64,000 bases of DNA from Pseudomonas sp. DG56-2 (GCF_004803755.1 NZ_CP032311.1:5296001-5360000), one strand, 5' to 3'. Shown: positions 23,104 to 32,760, counted from the first letter of the stretch. Notes: generated by a model from the letters alone, not told the origin. Translations and numbers: made by a program.

Positions 23104-24921
23104 TCAGGTAATATCAGCCTTGACCGGCTCGTCCAGACCCATCGCATGCAGCCGGGCATAGTAGCCATTGGCGGCCAGCAGCTCGGAATGAGTCCCACGC
23201 TCGACCAGCTTGCCCTGGTCCATGACCAGAATCATGTCGGCCTTTTCAATGGTCGATAGGCGGTGTGCGATGACCAGTGTAGTCCGGCCTTTCATTACAT
23301 GATCGAGCGCAGCCTGAATATGCCGCTCCGACTCTGTATCGAGCGCTGAAGTGGCCTCGTCGAGAATCAGCAGCGGCGCATTCTTGAGCAAGGCACGGGC
23401 AATTGCCAGGCGCTGGCGCTGACCACCGGAAAGCAGCACACCGTTCTCACCGACCTGGGTATCGAAGCCCTGCGGCAACTGGTCGACGAATTCCTTGGCA
23501 TAGGCATCCGCGGCGGCAGCCTCGATATCGGCACGCGGTGCACCGGCCAGGTCGCCATAAGCAATGTTATTGGCCACGGTGTCGTTGAACAGGGTCACAT
23601 GCTGGGTCACCTGCGAAACATGGCGACGCAGGTTACGCAGGCGGTAATCCTCGATTTCAACGCCATCCAGAAAGATCTGCCCCTGGTCATGGTGGTAGAA
23701 GCGTGGAATCAACCCTGCCAGAGTGGACTTGCCACTCCCCGAACGGCCGACCAGTGCAATCATCTGCCCCGGTTCTGCAGTAAAGGAAATGTCGGTCAGT
23801 ACCTGACGTTCCGTACCTGGATAAGTGAAGCTCAAGTTACGCACTTCAAGGCGCCCCTCTACGCGCTCCAGCTCTACCGTTCCGTTATCGATTTCCGGGC
23901 TTTCGTCCAACTGTTCGAAGATACTTTCGGCGCCGGCCAGACCCTTCTGGATAGTCGAGCTGACTTCCGACAGCTGTCGAATCGGCTTGGGCAACAGACC
24001 CGCGGCAGTAATGTACGCAACCAGATCACCCGCCGTGGCATCGCCACGCAGGAACAGCACCAGGAACATCAGTGCCGCCATCGCGGTATAAATCACCAAC
24101 TGCAGCATCGGGGTATAAACCGCCCCGGTCTTGGTCATGCGCAATTGTTTGTCGGTATTGCTCTGACTGGCGTTGGCAAACCGCTGCTGCTCGTAGTTTT
24201 CACCACCGAAACTGCGTACCACACGATAACCCTGGATGGTTTCGGACGCGACATGCGTCACGTCACCCATCGCCACCTGGATCCTCTTGCTCTGCTTGCG
24301 GAATTTCTTGCTCGCACTGCCGACCATCACGGCAATGATTGGCAGGATTGCCAACATCACCAGGGTAAGCTTCCAGTTCATCCACAGCAGGTAAATGAAC
24401 AGGAAGACCACGGTCAGGCCTTCGCGAATCACGACCTTGATAGCGTCAGTGGCAGCACCCGTGACCATGGTCACGTTGAAGGTGATGCGCGAGATCAGGT
24501 GGCCAGAGTTATGGTTGTCGAAGTAACGGTTGGGCAGCACCAGCAACTTGTTGAACAACTCGACCCGCAGGTCATGCACCAGCCCCAACGAGACCTTGGC
24601 CAGAAAGTAGTTACCCAGGAACGAACCCAGCCCCTGCCAGGCCGCGATCAATACGATCAGCAGCGGCACCGCCTGCAGTAACTGCAGGTCGCGTAGGTAA
24701 GGAACATTGGGAAACAATACCGCCTGAGGATTGCTCAGGCCGTCGACGAAGTACTTGAGAATCCCAGCCAGCATGGGCTGGGTCGAGGCAAAGATGACGA
24801 AACCGAGGATACTCAGCGCAAAAATGCCGATGTACGGTTTCACATAGCTCAGAAGCCGGAAGTAGATTTTCAGGCTGGAGCTGCTCTGCTGCTCCGCGTT
24901 TAGCGGTGTTTCGGCCATCAT
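23104..24921 (-). CDS. msbA: Lipid A-core flippase, ABC exporter
   Basis: MsbA (605 residues) flips lipid A-core across the inner membrane using ATP, as a homodimer. The first 340 residues form six transmembrane helices. The nucleotide-binding domain has Walker A ALVGRSGSGKST, signature LSGGQRQR, and Walker B LLILDEATSALD with the catalytic Glu. Adjacent ATGs at 24921 and 24918 are both possible starts. It is followed by hldE in the same direction with a 131 bp gap, which places heptose supply and lipid A-core export together. Confidence 0.95.
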   Translation of the reverse strand: MMAETPLNAEQQSSSSLKIYFRLLSYVKPYIGIFALSILGFVIFASTQPMLAGILKYFVDGLSNPQAVLFPNVPYLRDLQLLQAVPLLIVLIAAWQGLGSFLGNYFLAKVSLGLVHDLRVELFNKLLVLPNRYFDNHNSGHLISRITFNVTMVTGAATDAIKVVIREGLTVVFLFIYLLWMNWKLTLVMLAILPIIAVMVGSASKKFRKQSKRIQVAMGDVTHVASETIQGYRVVRSFGGENYEQQRFANASQSNTDKQLRMTKTGAVYTPMLQLVIYTAMAALMFLVLFLRGDATAGDLVAYITAAGLLPKPIRQLSEVSSTIQKGLAGAESIFEQLDESPEIDNGTVELERVEGRLEVRNLSFTYPGTERQVLTDISFTAEPGQMIALVGRSGSGKSTLAGLIPRFYHHDQGQIFLDGVEIEDYRLRNLRRHVSQVTQHVTLFNDTVANNIAYGDLAGAPRADIEAAAADAYAKEFVDQLPQGFDTQVGENGVLLSGGQRQRLAIARALLKNAPLLILDEATSALDTESERHIQAALDHVMKGRTTLVIAHRLSTIEKADMILVMDQGKLVERGTHSELLAANGYYARLHAMGLDEPVKADIT

Positions 24922-25139
24922 CGAGCTCGCTGTTCAGATTGAACCGGAAATTTTATCACAGCCCGGTCAACGGGCATGCATCCTGGCCATATCAGAGGGA
25001 AACAGGCGACAACCAAGGCCTGAGCCTTGCTTGCATCACCCGCATCCTCGTCGTTTCCATAACACCGGCATGGTACATCCGGAAAAATTTCGGCATTATT
25101 GCCGGTCCTTTTGCTAGCCCGTTGGCAAGGCCATTCTCC

Positions 25140-25742
25140 ATGCAATGTTCCCGTCTACACCAGGTCGACCTCGACAAACTCATCCTTGGCGCCCAGGTGC
25201 TCGAGGCTGATAGCTACGGCGCCAAAGTGTACCTGCTTAACGACGGCAACATTCTTAAGCTTTTCAGGCGCAAGCGCTTGATTTCATCTGCCTTGCTGCG
25301 GCCCTACTCCCAACGCTTCATCGACAACGCAGTGCAGTTGGAGAAAAAGGGTATCCCTACGCTGAAGGTTTTGAAGTATTACAAACTGGACGCACCCGGA
25401 ATGACGGCAGTGCTGTACCACCCGCTGCCTGGTGAAACCCTTAGCCAGTTGTCTCGCAAAGCCGGATTCAGTTGGCAGGAGCGCCTTCCGGAGCTGGTCG
25501 GCCTGGTGCGTAAACTGCACCAGTCGGGGATCTACTTCCGCTCGTTGCACCTGGGCAATATTGTCGTGACGCCAGAGCAGGAGCTGGGCCTGATCGATGT
25601 CGCCGACATGCGCTTCATGCGAGCGCCGCTTTCCAGCCGCATGGTCAAGCGCAACGTACAACACTTCGCCCGCTACATTGCCCGCGAACGCCTTGAAGAT
25701 CAGTTCCCACTGGCAGAACTGGAACGCGCCTTACTGGGCTGA
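25140..25742 (+). CDS. LPS-core kinase-like protein ('toluene tolerance protein')
   Basis: The protein has 200 residues. It has a small protein-kinase-like fold: an N-terminal lobe with AQVLEADSYGAKVYLL and ILKLFRRKR (probable ATP-binding Lys), and a catalytic loop HLGNIVVTPEQELGLIDVADMRF with HxGN and a DxxD-like metal site. This resembles the WaaP/RfaY lipopolysaccharide kinases. Orthologues in P. putida are called toluene tolerance proteins, and P. aeruginosa has one at the same place between msbA and the core glycosyltransferases. The ATG at 25140 is chosen because upstream sequence in frame is unlike the family. It converges on the next gene with 10 bp between stops. Confidence 0.75.
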   Translation: MQCSRLHQVDLDKLILGAQVLEADSYGAKVYLLNDGNILKLFRRKRLISSALLRPYSQRFIDNAVQLEKKGIPTLKVLKYYKLDAPGMTAVLYHPLPGETLSQLSRKAGFSWQERLPELVGLVRKLHQSGIYFRSLHLGNIVVTPEQELGLIDVADMRFMRAPLSSRMVKRNVQHFARYIARERLEDQFPLAELERALLG

Positions 25743-25752
25743 GACCCAGGGG

Positions 25753-26526
25753 TCAATGTGCGAAAAAGCCGACGCCCACGCCCAGAATCACCCCGACTAC
25801 CAAGGTCAGGAAAAGCTTGATCCGATCACGTTTGCGGCGCTGTTTTTTACGCCGACGCTCCTCGGGCAAACCGATATGCGCGCCAAATCCAGTGTGCAGC
25901 ACCGCATCGGCCTCCAGGCTGACCGCAGTGAGATTCAGCTCCGCGTAGCGTTTCGATATTGCCTTCTCGCCAGAGTAGGCAGTAAACGGGGCGCAACGCT
26001 GATAATCGCTCAACCGGCGCAAACCTGGGTTCAACGAGAAGCTTTGCCACTCCGGCTTATCCGATAGCATGGGATAACAGGCAACACCGGCAATGAACTG
26101 ACGCTCCCCCAGATGCAGATAAGGGCTGTGTATTTTCAAGTCGTGCGCATAGCTGCGCAGCCAGACCTGCAGCAAGTGCGGGCTGACTTCGAGAATGTTG
26201 CGAGAGTCCTCGACAAACCCTGGGCGATAAAACTCCCAATCATCTTCACAGTGGAAGATGTAGTGGGTTTTCACCTGTTCATAAGCAAGGTCGATCGACG
26301 CCAATTGCCCCAACTTGGGACGATTGACGAACACTTTGCAGTGCGGTTTCCAGTGCTCGGGAATAGCCTGATGGACCGCGTCATCTCCCGAGTCTTCGGT
26401 GATGAACACTTCGCGGATCGGTGCAGTATTGAAGCGATCGAAACTCTCAAGCGTAAGCTTGAGCAGATCGAAGCGCCCGCAACTGGTAACCACCAGGGTT
26501 ACATCACTGTTGTCACTGAATCGCAC
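25753..26526 (-). CDS. Glycosyltransferase (GT2-like) with C-terminal membrane helix
   Basis: The protein has 257 residues. The GT-A fold is seen in VTLVVTSCGRFDLLKLTLESF, FITEDSGDD, and the metal-binding HCEDDWEF motif. A strongly basic stretch RRRKKQRRKRDR precedes a single C-terminal transmembrane helix (about 237-255), so it should be tethered to the inner membrane's cytoplasmic face. It lies where P. aeruginosa has wapR and waaL, but is not clearly the rhamnosyltransferase WapR. Likely role is LPS outer core sugar transfer. It is the last gene of the minus-strand core-sugar run. Confidence 0.72.
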   Translation of the reverse strand: MRFSDNSDVTLVVTSCGRFDLLKLTLESFDRFNTAPIREVFITEDSGDDAVHQAIPEHWKPHCKVFVNRPKLGQLASIDLAYEQVKTHYIFHCEDDWEFYRPGFVEDSRNILEVSPHLLQVWLRSYAHDLKIHSPYLHLGERQFIAGVACYPMLSDKPEWQSFSLNPGLRRLSDYQRCAPFTAYSGEKAISKRYAELNLTAVSLEADAVLHTGFGAHIGLPEERRRKKQRRKRDRIKLFLTLVVGVILGVGVGFFAH

Positions 26527-26590
26527 CGGATTGTCTCCATCTTCTGTATTCGATTGCTCAAGACCACATCCCGCGTACGGGACAGACGGC

Positions 26591-27547
26591 TTAGATGCCC
26601 AGTCTCAAACGCAAGCGCTGCCAACCGGTCAAGGCTGGACGGGAACGCAGAGGTGGCTGCATTTTTTCAACGATACTACGGCCCACTTGGGCGAAACTGA
26701 ACTGCGAAACGGCAAGATCACGACCGTTTATGCCAATACGTTCAACCAGCGCGGGGTCAGCGCGCAATACTTTCAGCTTTTCCTGCAATGTTGCAATGCT
26801 GTCATACAGCACAACGTTGTGCATATCTTGCAGACCCAAGGCGCGATTCTCTGCTTCACCTTGGTCAAACGCCAGCAAAACACAACCACAGGCCATTGCC
26901 TCGAAGTTCTTGATCATGTACTCGCCCATGCCGACATCGGCACTGACGAAGAAGCGAATACGGTTCAGCGTGTCGCAGTACTCTTCACCGGACTTGGTCC
27001 GGGTAACCAACAGGTTCTCGACCTGGGCAAGCTCGTCGAGCAATGCTTTGCGCCCACTGTAGGCAACGCTATTGGTGCTGCCGACAAATGCCAGTTCGAT
27101 GTCGCGTTCGCGGCCCTGATCGGCGAGCAGTTGCTGATCGTAGCCTTTGGGGACGAACTCGGCGTCGAAGCCTTCCTGGCGAAGGCGTTCACTGACCATG
27201 TAACCAGAGCTGATCACTCGCACCCACGGCATCTGGCGATAATGCGCACTGAATTTGCCGGTGTATTTGCACGGGATGTAGTTCTGATAAGCATCGTGCT
27301 CGAGGATGACCAGATTCGGCACCGTTTGAATGAAGCCGACCTGACGGATCTCTTGCTTGAAGCGCAAGAAGAACACGATCCGATCATACTTTTCGACGTC
27401 GACTTCGCGACGGAAATAGCTGCGCAAGTTGCGCTGATCGTCACTGCTCAGCCAGCGCAGATCGCATTCGCAATGGGCTGCGACACCGTCGTACAGACGA
27501 TCCAGAATTGCCCGCTGTTCTTTCTGCACCAGAAATAGAACTTTCAT
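26591..27547 (-). CDS. ssg: Ssg-type cell-surface sugar glycosyltransferase
   Basis: The protein has 318 residues with a GT-B, CgeB-like form: N-terminal MKVLFLVQKEQRAILDRLYDG and C-terminal YMIKNFEAMACGCVLLAFDQGE, where the donor-binding Glu lies. It matches P. aeruginosa PA5001 (Ssg), needed for LPS core/surface sugar assembly and phage sensitivity, in length and position. The ATG at 27547 has AAGGA nine bases upstream; the longer frame to 27586 is rejected. The gene is 49 bp downstream of the deacetylase gene. Confidence 0.78.
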   Translation of the reverse strand: MKVLFLVQKEQRAILDRLYDGVAAHCECDLRWLSSDDQRNLRSYFRREVDVEKYDRIVFFLRFKQEIRQVGFIQTVPNLVILEHDAYQNYIPCKYTGKFSAHYRQMPWVRVISSGYMVSERLRQEGFDAEFVPKGYDQQLLADQGRERDIELAFVGSTNSVAYSGRKALLDELAQVENLLVTRTKSGEEYCDTLNRIRFFVSADVGMGEYMIKNFEAMACGCVLLAFDQGEAENRALGLQDMHNVVLYDSIATLQEKLKVLRADPALVERIGINGRDLAVSQFSFAQVGRSIVEKMQPPLRSRPALTGWQRLRLRLGI

Positions 27548-27595
27548 TGTTTTCCTTGCGGCCTTTGCTCGACCGCTAACAGTCATGCGCCGGTA

Positions 27596-28996
27596 TTAGA
27601 GATCACGACGCCAGAACAATTCATGTCGACGCACCGCTTTGCGGAAAAACTCGTTTTCTCCATACGGTGATGCGCGACGTCCAGCCAACCAACGTTGCAG
27701 CAGGCGGCGAATACGACGCTTGAATGGGGCGGGCGGTTGCAGGTCATGCATCATGCCAAGCGCCATCGCCTTGTCACGCTGGGTCGCCAGGTCCAGCGTC
27801 AGGCTGTACGGAGACCATCCTTCGCCGCCCTCAAGTTGTGGCGGCAACGCAACACCGGCGCCACTGTCACCCATCGGCCAGCGGTCGTTGTCGTGCAGGT
27901 GATTGGCATAGCCCAGAATGGTTTCCGGCTGCCACTCCAACCCCTGCAACGCTTCGAGCACAGCGGCCTGGGCGCAGATATGATCGGGATGCGGGTCAAG
28001 AACCGGATGTGGCATCACCAGAACCTGGGGACGCGCCTTGAGCAGCAAGGCGCGCAAATCGGCCAATAAGTTGTTCCAGGTAGGCGCGCCATTCTCATCT
28101 GCCGGTAACATCATGCTGTTGAACTGCCGGAACAACCGGATATCGTCCAGCCCCGCCTCGCGTGAAGGCACTACCTGATCCGGCGCTGCTTGCATGGCAG
28201 GGAGCTGCAAGCAGAAATAGCCCAGTTGCACGCACTGCGATTCCGGCACACCCGCCCAGCGTGGCACAGCAATACTGTCCCAGGCACGCAGACGGCCCTT
28301 CAAGCGAGCAGCCTCGGCCTGAGCCAAGCCCATTTGTTGATAATGCTCTGCCTCGATTTCACCGGCAGTCAGCGTCACCACCCAGGTTTCCTCGGCCTGG
28401 CTATAAAGGCCAAAAGCAGCGAGTTCGGCATCATCGGCGTGCGGGGCGATAACCATCACCCGCTTCTTGCGCAGATCATTGCCCGGGACAACCCACAATT
28501 GCCCTTCACCAGCCAAGCGACAATGGCGTCCACGCAAACGCAGGCGCCCTGCCGCCAGTGGCTCGCCAAGACCGGTCAAATTCAGGTAACGAAGACCGGC
28601 CACACCCCGTTCAAAGGTTTGGCAATCGACGTCATCTACGACCACAGCAGGATCGAGGAAGCGGCCAAGCCAGCGGCTTTTCAAGCGCAATGCCAGGACC
28701 AGGGTTTCGTCACCGTCCAGTTGCAAGGGCGTTTGCACCTGCACAACGCCGTCCACCAACGTCACCGGCTGCGGCGCACACGCCTGGGGAAACTGATATT
28801 GATAGTCTTCACCGGGCGAGTAGAACAAGTGGTCGGCAAACCAGGCCTCGTGTGCAGCCCACAGCAACGGCAGCAGCAACAGCGGCAACCACCAATGCAC
28901 GAAAATACCCAAGGCCAGCAACACCACCAGGCCGACCAGCAGCCCCAGCCGCTTGTTGCGCCGGTGCTGGCGGAGCAGCTGTTGCTTGCGGCTCAC
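27596..28996 (-). CDS. dnpA: PIG-L family de-N-acetylase, DnpA type
   Basis: The protein has 466 residues from a GTG start. Two hydrophobic helices (about 17-50) anchor it in the membrane. The PIG-L/LmbE domain has VIAPHADDAEL (AHxDD-type Zn site) and HPVLDPHPDH, the later His motif. P. aeruginosa PA5002 (DnpA), in the same gene order, is reported to be a de-N-acetylase linked to LPS and to fluoroquinolone tolerance. The GTG at 28996 overlaps the stop of the upstream Mig-14 gene as GTGA and is preferred to the start at 29023. A substrate in the LPS core is inferred from context. Confidence 0.8.
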   Translation of the reverse strand: MSRKQQLLRQHRRNKRLGLLVGLVVLLALGIFVHWWLPLLLLPLLWAAHEAWFADHLFYSPGEDYQYQFPQACAPQPVTLVDGVVQVQTPLQLDGDETLVLALRLKSRWLGRFLDPAVVVDDVDCQTFERGVAGLRYLNLTGLGEPLAAGRLRLRGRHCRLAGEGQLWVVPGNDLRKKRVMVIAPHADDAELAAFGLYSQAEETWVVTLTAGEIEAEHYQQMGLAQAEAARLKGRLRAWDSIAVPRWAGVPESQCVQLGYFCLQLPAMQAAPDQVVPSREAGLDDIRLFRQFNSMMLPADENGAPTWNNLLADLRALLLKARPQVLVMPHPVLDPHPDHICAQAAVLEALQGLEWQPETILGYANHLHDNDRWPMGDSGAGVALPPQLEGGEGWSPYSLTLDLATQRDKAMALGMMHDLQPPAPFKRRIRRLLQRWLAGRRASPYGENEFFRKAVRRHELFWRRDL

Positions 28997-29889
28997 ACCT
29001 GAAATACCGGCACGGGGTTGCACCAGCGATCCTTGTACTCGCGATCAGCGCGACCAAAGGAAAAGCGCAGTGGCTTGTTGCGTGCCCGTGCATCCTCCCA
29101 GGCTGCCTGGGTGTTGAGGAAACTCAACACGCTTCCCGGGCTGAAGGCCTTGGTTTGCGGGTCAACGCCACCGTTGATGTACTCGACACTGATCCACTCG
29201 GGTGCTTCCACGCGGTAAACCAGTTGGATGGCAATGGGCGCCTCGTCAAGAAACAGCACCGAGCCAATCAGCAATTCGCGCAAGCGTTCGATCACTTCAT
29301 GCATGCGCTCAGCACCGGTCGCCGGGAACTCCCAGCGGCGCTGGAACAGGTCGCAATAGATTGCCGCCAGCTCAGTGCTGGTAAAGTCGCTGACCGGGCG
29401 CACCTGGCCACCCGCCTCTTCCAGCAAACGCAACTCGCGGCGCTGGTTGTAGCGGAATTTCTTCGACAGGTCCTCAGGCGTACGCGCCATTGCCAATGCT
29501 TCGGCCTGGGGCTTGAGGTTGGCGAAACGGCCCCGATTGAGCTCGGACAGATAACGTCCGGCATGGCGCAGGGGCGCCTGAGCGTCGGCGGCTGCCGGCA
29601 GGATCAGCTCGGCATTGCCCAAGTCGTACAGGCCTTTTTTGCCCTGACGCTTGAGCACGTCCTTGGACAGCGCCAGATGGCGCCCCCAGGTGGGAATCGC
29701 CGCCTTGAGCTCGCCATTGTGCGACCAGCCCAGATAGCGCACCGGGATCTGCGCAAGATCAGCCAGTTGTTCGATCACCAGCGGATGCGTGGCGACACTG
29801 CCGCCAAATTTTTCCCATGCCTGCGCATAGGCCGCCGCATCGATTGGCGCCCAGCCTCGCTCGCGCCAGCCTTGAATATGATTGAGCAT
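28993..29889 (-). CDS. Mig-14 family GNAT-like protein
   Basis: The protein has 298 residues and matches the Mig-14 family (PF07395), linked in Salmonella and Pseudomonas to survival against antimicrobial peptides. It has the two-GNAT-domain architecture: KFRYNQRRELRLLEEAGGQV in the middle, then FLDEAPIAIQLVYR and ISVEYINGGVDPQTKAFSPG with an acyl-acceptor-like loop. The ATG at 29889 shares one base with the upstream glycosyltransferase stop, and its own stop overlaps the deacetylase start, so the three are coupled. A role in envelope modification is likely. Confidence 0.8.
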   Translation of the reverse strand: MLNHIQGWRERGWAPIDAAAYAQAWEKFGGSVATHPLVIEQLADLAQIPVRYLGWSHNGELKAAIPTWGRHLALSKDVLKRQGKKGLYDLGNAELILPAAADAQAPLRHAGRYLSELNRGRFANLKPQAEALAMARTPEDLSKKFRYNQRRELRLLEEAGGQVRPVSDFTSTELAAIYCDLFQRRWEFPATGAERMHEVIERLRELLIGSVLFLDEAPIAIQLVYRVEAPEWISVEYINGGVDPQTKAFSPGSVLSFLNTQAAWEDARARNKPLRFSFGRADREYKDRWCNPVPVFQV

Positions 29890-31019
29890 CAAGCCTCCGC
29901 TGTTAGCGCACGGACGTGGGGCAATTGCCAGAAGGCCTCGCGCACTGCCGAGTCGGAGAAACGCTCACGCAGGCGCTGGAGCATGCGCTCGGCACACTCC
30001 CGACGCTGGTCTTCGTCCAGCGCAGCCAGATGCTGCAGACCCTGCCCCAGATGCTCGGCGTCGCCGAGCGGAAAGAGGATGCCGACGCCCTCGACCACTT
30101 CCACCGCACCACCGCAAGCTGTCGCCAGAAGCGGCACTCCGGCCACCATCGCCTCAAGCAGAACCATACCGAATGGTTCGTGATCAGAGCTCAGGGCAAA
30201 GGCATCAAAGGCGCGAAAATAGCGACGCGCATCAGGTACCTGACCGAGAAAATCCACCTGCGCCGCAATACCCAGCTCGGCGGCCAGATCCTTGAGCGAT
30301 TGCTCAAGACGGCCCTTCCCGAGAATGGCCAGACGCGCGCCCGCCGGCAGCCCTGGCAATGCCTGGGAGAAGCCGCGCAACAAGGTAGCCTGGTCTTTGT
30401 CCGGGTGCAGTCGACCGACATTGCCGACAATCCATGCCTGCGACTCCAGCCCCAGCACCTCACGGGCCTGCGCAGCGGATACCTGGATGGCCTGCAGCGC
30501 TTCAACGTCGATACGGTTGTAGAGGGTCTGGATACGCTCGACCGGCCATTTCGGCAGACACTTGCGCATATCGTCACGTACCGCGTCGGAAACGCCCAGC
30601 AAACTCAGGCGCCGACGGAACAGATTGGCAAACAACTGGCGACTGGAACGCTGATAGTCGCCAAACGCATGGTGCACACCAATCACCGGCAGGCGACTGG
30701 CAAGCAGGGTGATATAAATCGGCTTGAAGCGGTGGGCGATGCAGAAACTGAAGTCACGCGTGGCCACGATCCGTCGTAGTGCACGGATCGCCCCCAGCTT
30801 GAGGCCTCTGATGGCCTTGGAGCTGAATTCCAGGAAGATCACTTCGTCCGAGGCACAGCCAGCAGCGACCTGAGGGTCGGCAGCGCCGGTAAGAAACACC
30901 GTGGTGACCTTATAGCCGCTACCGCTGAACAGGCTGGCGTACTGCCGCGCACAGTCCAAGAACGGACCGTCATAGCCGTGGCAGAACTGCAGAACGCGCT
31001 TGTCAGCCTTGGACGTCAT
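29889..31019 (-). CDS. wapH: LPS core glycosyltransferase, GT4 family, WapH type
   Basis: The protein has 376 residues with a GT-B fold. The N-terminal acceptor domain begins VLQFCHGYDGPFLDCARQYA. The donor domain has VGNVGRLHPDKDQATLLRGF, and SSDHEPFGMVLLEAMVAGVPLLAT supplies the E-x7-E motif of family GT4. Length and place (between Mig-14 and the carbamoyltransferase) match P. aeruginosa PA5004 (WapH), a core oligosaccharide transferase. The ATG at 31019 overlaps the carbamoyltransferase 3' end by 17 bp. The sugar transferred is not shown by the sequence. Confidence 0.78.
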   Translation of the reverse strand: MTSKADKRVLQFCHGYDGPFLDCARQYASLFSGSGYKVTTVFLTGAADPQVAAGCASDEVIFLEFSSKAIRGLKLGAIRALRRIVATRDFSFCIAHRFKPIYITLLASRLPVIGVHHAFGDYQRSSRQLFANLFRRRLSLLGVSDAVRDDMRKCLPKWPVERIQTLYNRIDVEALQAIQVSAAQAREVLGLESQAWIVGNVGRLHPDKDQATLLRGFSQALPGLPAGARLAILGKGRLEQSLKDLAAELGIAAQVDFLGQVPDARRYFRAFDAFALSSDHEPFGMVLLEAMVAGVPLLATACGGAVEVVEGVGILFPLGDAEHLGQGLQHLAALDEDQRRECAERMLQRLRERFSDSAVREAFWQLPHVRALTAEA

Positions 31020-32760
31020 AACTGTTCGCGCCGTCCTTGACTACCAGGATGTCTTCCATGATCAGGTATTGCAGATCCGAGCCGAAGAACATGTTCAGCG
31101 CGTCGGTCGGCGAACAGATCATCGGTTCACCACGACGATTGAGCGACGTGTTCAACGAAACACCGTTGCCGGTGAGGTTTTCCAAGGCCTTCATCATGTC
31201 GTAGTAGCGCGGGTTGTATTCGCGCTTGAGCACCTGGGCACGTGAAGTGCCGTCCTCGTGAACGACCTCGGGTACGCGGGTTTTCCACTCTTCGGAAACT
31301 TCGAAGGTGAAGGTCATGAAGGGTGCCGGATGATCGATCTTGATCATTTGCGGTGCAACCGTGTCGAGCATCGACGGGCAGAAAGGCCTCCAGCGCTCGC
31401 GGAACTTGATTTGATGGTTGATGCGGTCGGCAACGCCGGCAACGCTTGGGCAACCAATGATCGAGCGGCCGCCCAGAGCACGCGGACCAAATTCCATGCG
31501 CCCCTGGAACCAGGCCACCGGATTGCCGTCGACCATGATCTTGGCGATCTGCTCAGGCATGTTGTCGAGCTTGCGCCATTTCGGCTGGCTCGGGTGACGG
31601 GCACACGCCGCGATCACGTCTTCGTTGGAGTATTCAGGGCCGAGGTAGACGTGCTCCATCTTCTCGACCGGCACGCCACGGGCGTGGGAAACGTAGGCTG
31701 CCGCACCGACCGCAGTACCAGCGTCGCCGGAGGCCGGCTGGACGAACAGTTCCTTGAGATCGGGACGGGCGATGATTTTCTGGTTGAGCTTGACGTTCAG
31801 CGCGCAACCGCCAGCAAAAGCCAGCTTGCCGGTTTCTTTGAGGATGTCGCCCAGGTAGTGGTCGATCATCTGCAGGGCGATCTTCTCGAACAGCGCCTGC
31901 ATGCTGGCTGCGTAGTGGATGTAAGGCTCGTCGGCGATGTCGCCTTCGCGCTTGGGACCCAGCCACTCGATCAGTTTCGGTGAGAAGTAGAAGCCTTTGC
32001 CCTTCTCTTTGTAACGGCGCAGGCCGATGACGTTGGCGTAATCGGTGTTGATCACCAACTCGCCGTTCTCGAACGAAGCCAGGCGCGAAAAGTCGTACTT
32101 GCTGGCATCGCCATACGGCGCCATGCCCATGACCTTGAACTCGCCATCGAGCATTTCAAAGCCAAGGAACTCGGTGATTGCACCGTACAGGCCACCCAGC
32201 GAATCCGGATCGAAGAATTCCTTGATCTTGTGGATCTTGCCGTTTTCGCCATAGCCAAAGAAGGTCGTGGCGTACTCGCCCTTGCCGTCAATGCCGAGGA
32301 TCGCGGTTTTTTCCTTGAAGCCCGAGCAGTGATAAGCGCTGGAGGCGTGAGCCAGGTGATGCTCGACCGGCTCGATCTTGACCTTTTTCGGGTCAAAACC
32401 CAGCTGTTCCAGGCACCAGACGATTTTTTTGCGATAGCGCTTGTAGCGACGGTTGCCCATCAGAATCGCGTCCAGGGCGCGATCCGGGGCGTACCAGTAG
32501 CGTTTGGCATAGTGCCAGCGGGCCTTGCCGAACAAGCTGATCGGGGCGAACGGAATGGCCACCACGTCTACGTCGGACGGCTTGATGCCAGCCTGCTCCA
32601 GGCAGAACTTCGCCGATTCGTAGGGCATGCGGTTCTTTGCATGTTTGTCGCGCACGAAGCGCTCTTCTTCAGCGGCGGCAATCAGCTTGCCGTCGATGTA
32701 CAGGGCCGCGGAAGGATCATGGCTAAGGGCGCCGGACAGGCCAAGAATCGTCAATGCCAA
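31003..32760 (-). CDS. wapO: LPS core carbamoyltransferase (NodU/CmcH family)
   Basis: The protein has 585 residues. The N-terminal Kae1/TobZ-like domain has VEHHLAHASSAY (metal-binding His) and AILGIDGKGEYATTFFGY. The C-terminal YrdC-like carbamoyl-phosphate part has GRMEFGPRALGGRSI and SLNRRGEPMICSPTDAL. In P. aeruginosa the orthologue WapO adds the carbamoyl group to core heptose II. The start is a TTG at 32760 with GAGG nine bases upstream: there is no ATG at this point, and the resulting N-terminus LALTILGLSGALSHDPSAAL fits the family. The upstream frame to 32991 is not like the family. Confidence 0.9.
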   Translation of the reverse strand: MALTILGLSGALSHDPSAALYIDGKLIAAAEEERFVRDKHAKNRMPYESAKFCLEQAGIKPSDVDVVAIPFAPISLFGKARWHYAKRYWYAPDRALDAILMGNRRYKRYRKKIVWCLEQLGFDPKKVKIEPVEHHLAHASSAYHCSGFKEKTAILGIDGKGEYATTFFGYGENGKIHKIKEFFDPDSLGGLYGAITEFLGFEMLDGEFKVMGMAPYGDASKYDFSRLASFENGELVINTDYANVIGLRRYKEKGKGFYFSPKLIEWLGPKREGDIADEPYIHYAASMQALFEKIALQMIDHYLGDILKETGKLAFAGGCALNVKLNQKIIARPDLKELFVQPASGDAGTAVGAAAYVSHARGVPVEKMEHVYLGPEYSNEDVIAACARHPSQPKWRKLDNMPEQIAKIMVDGNPVAWFQGRMEFGPRALGGRSIIGCPSVAGVADRINHQIKFRERWRPFCPSMLDTVAPQMIKIDHPAPFMTFTFEVSEEWKTRVPEVVHEDGTSRAQVLKREYNPRYYDMMKALENLTGNGVSLNTSLNRRGEPMICSPTDALNMFFGSDLQYLIMEDILVVKDGANSYDVQG

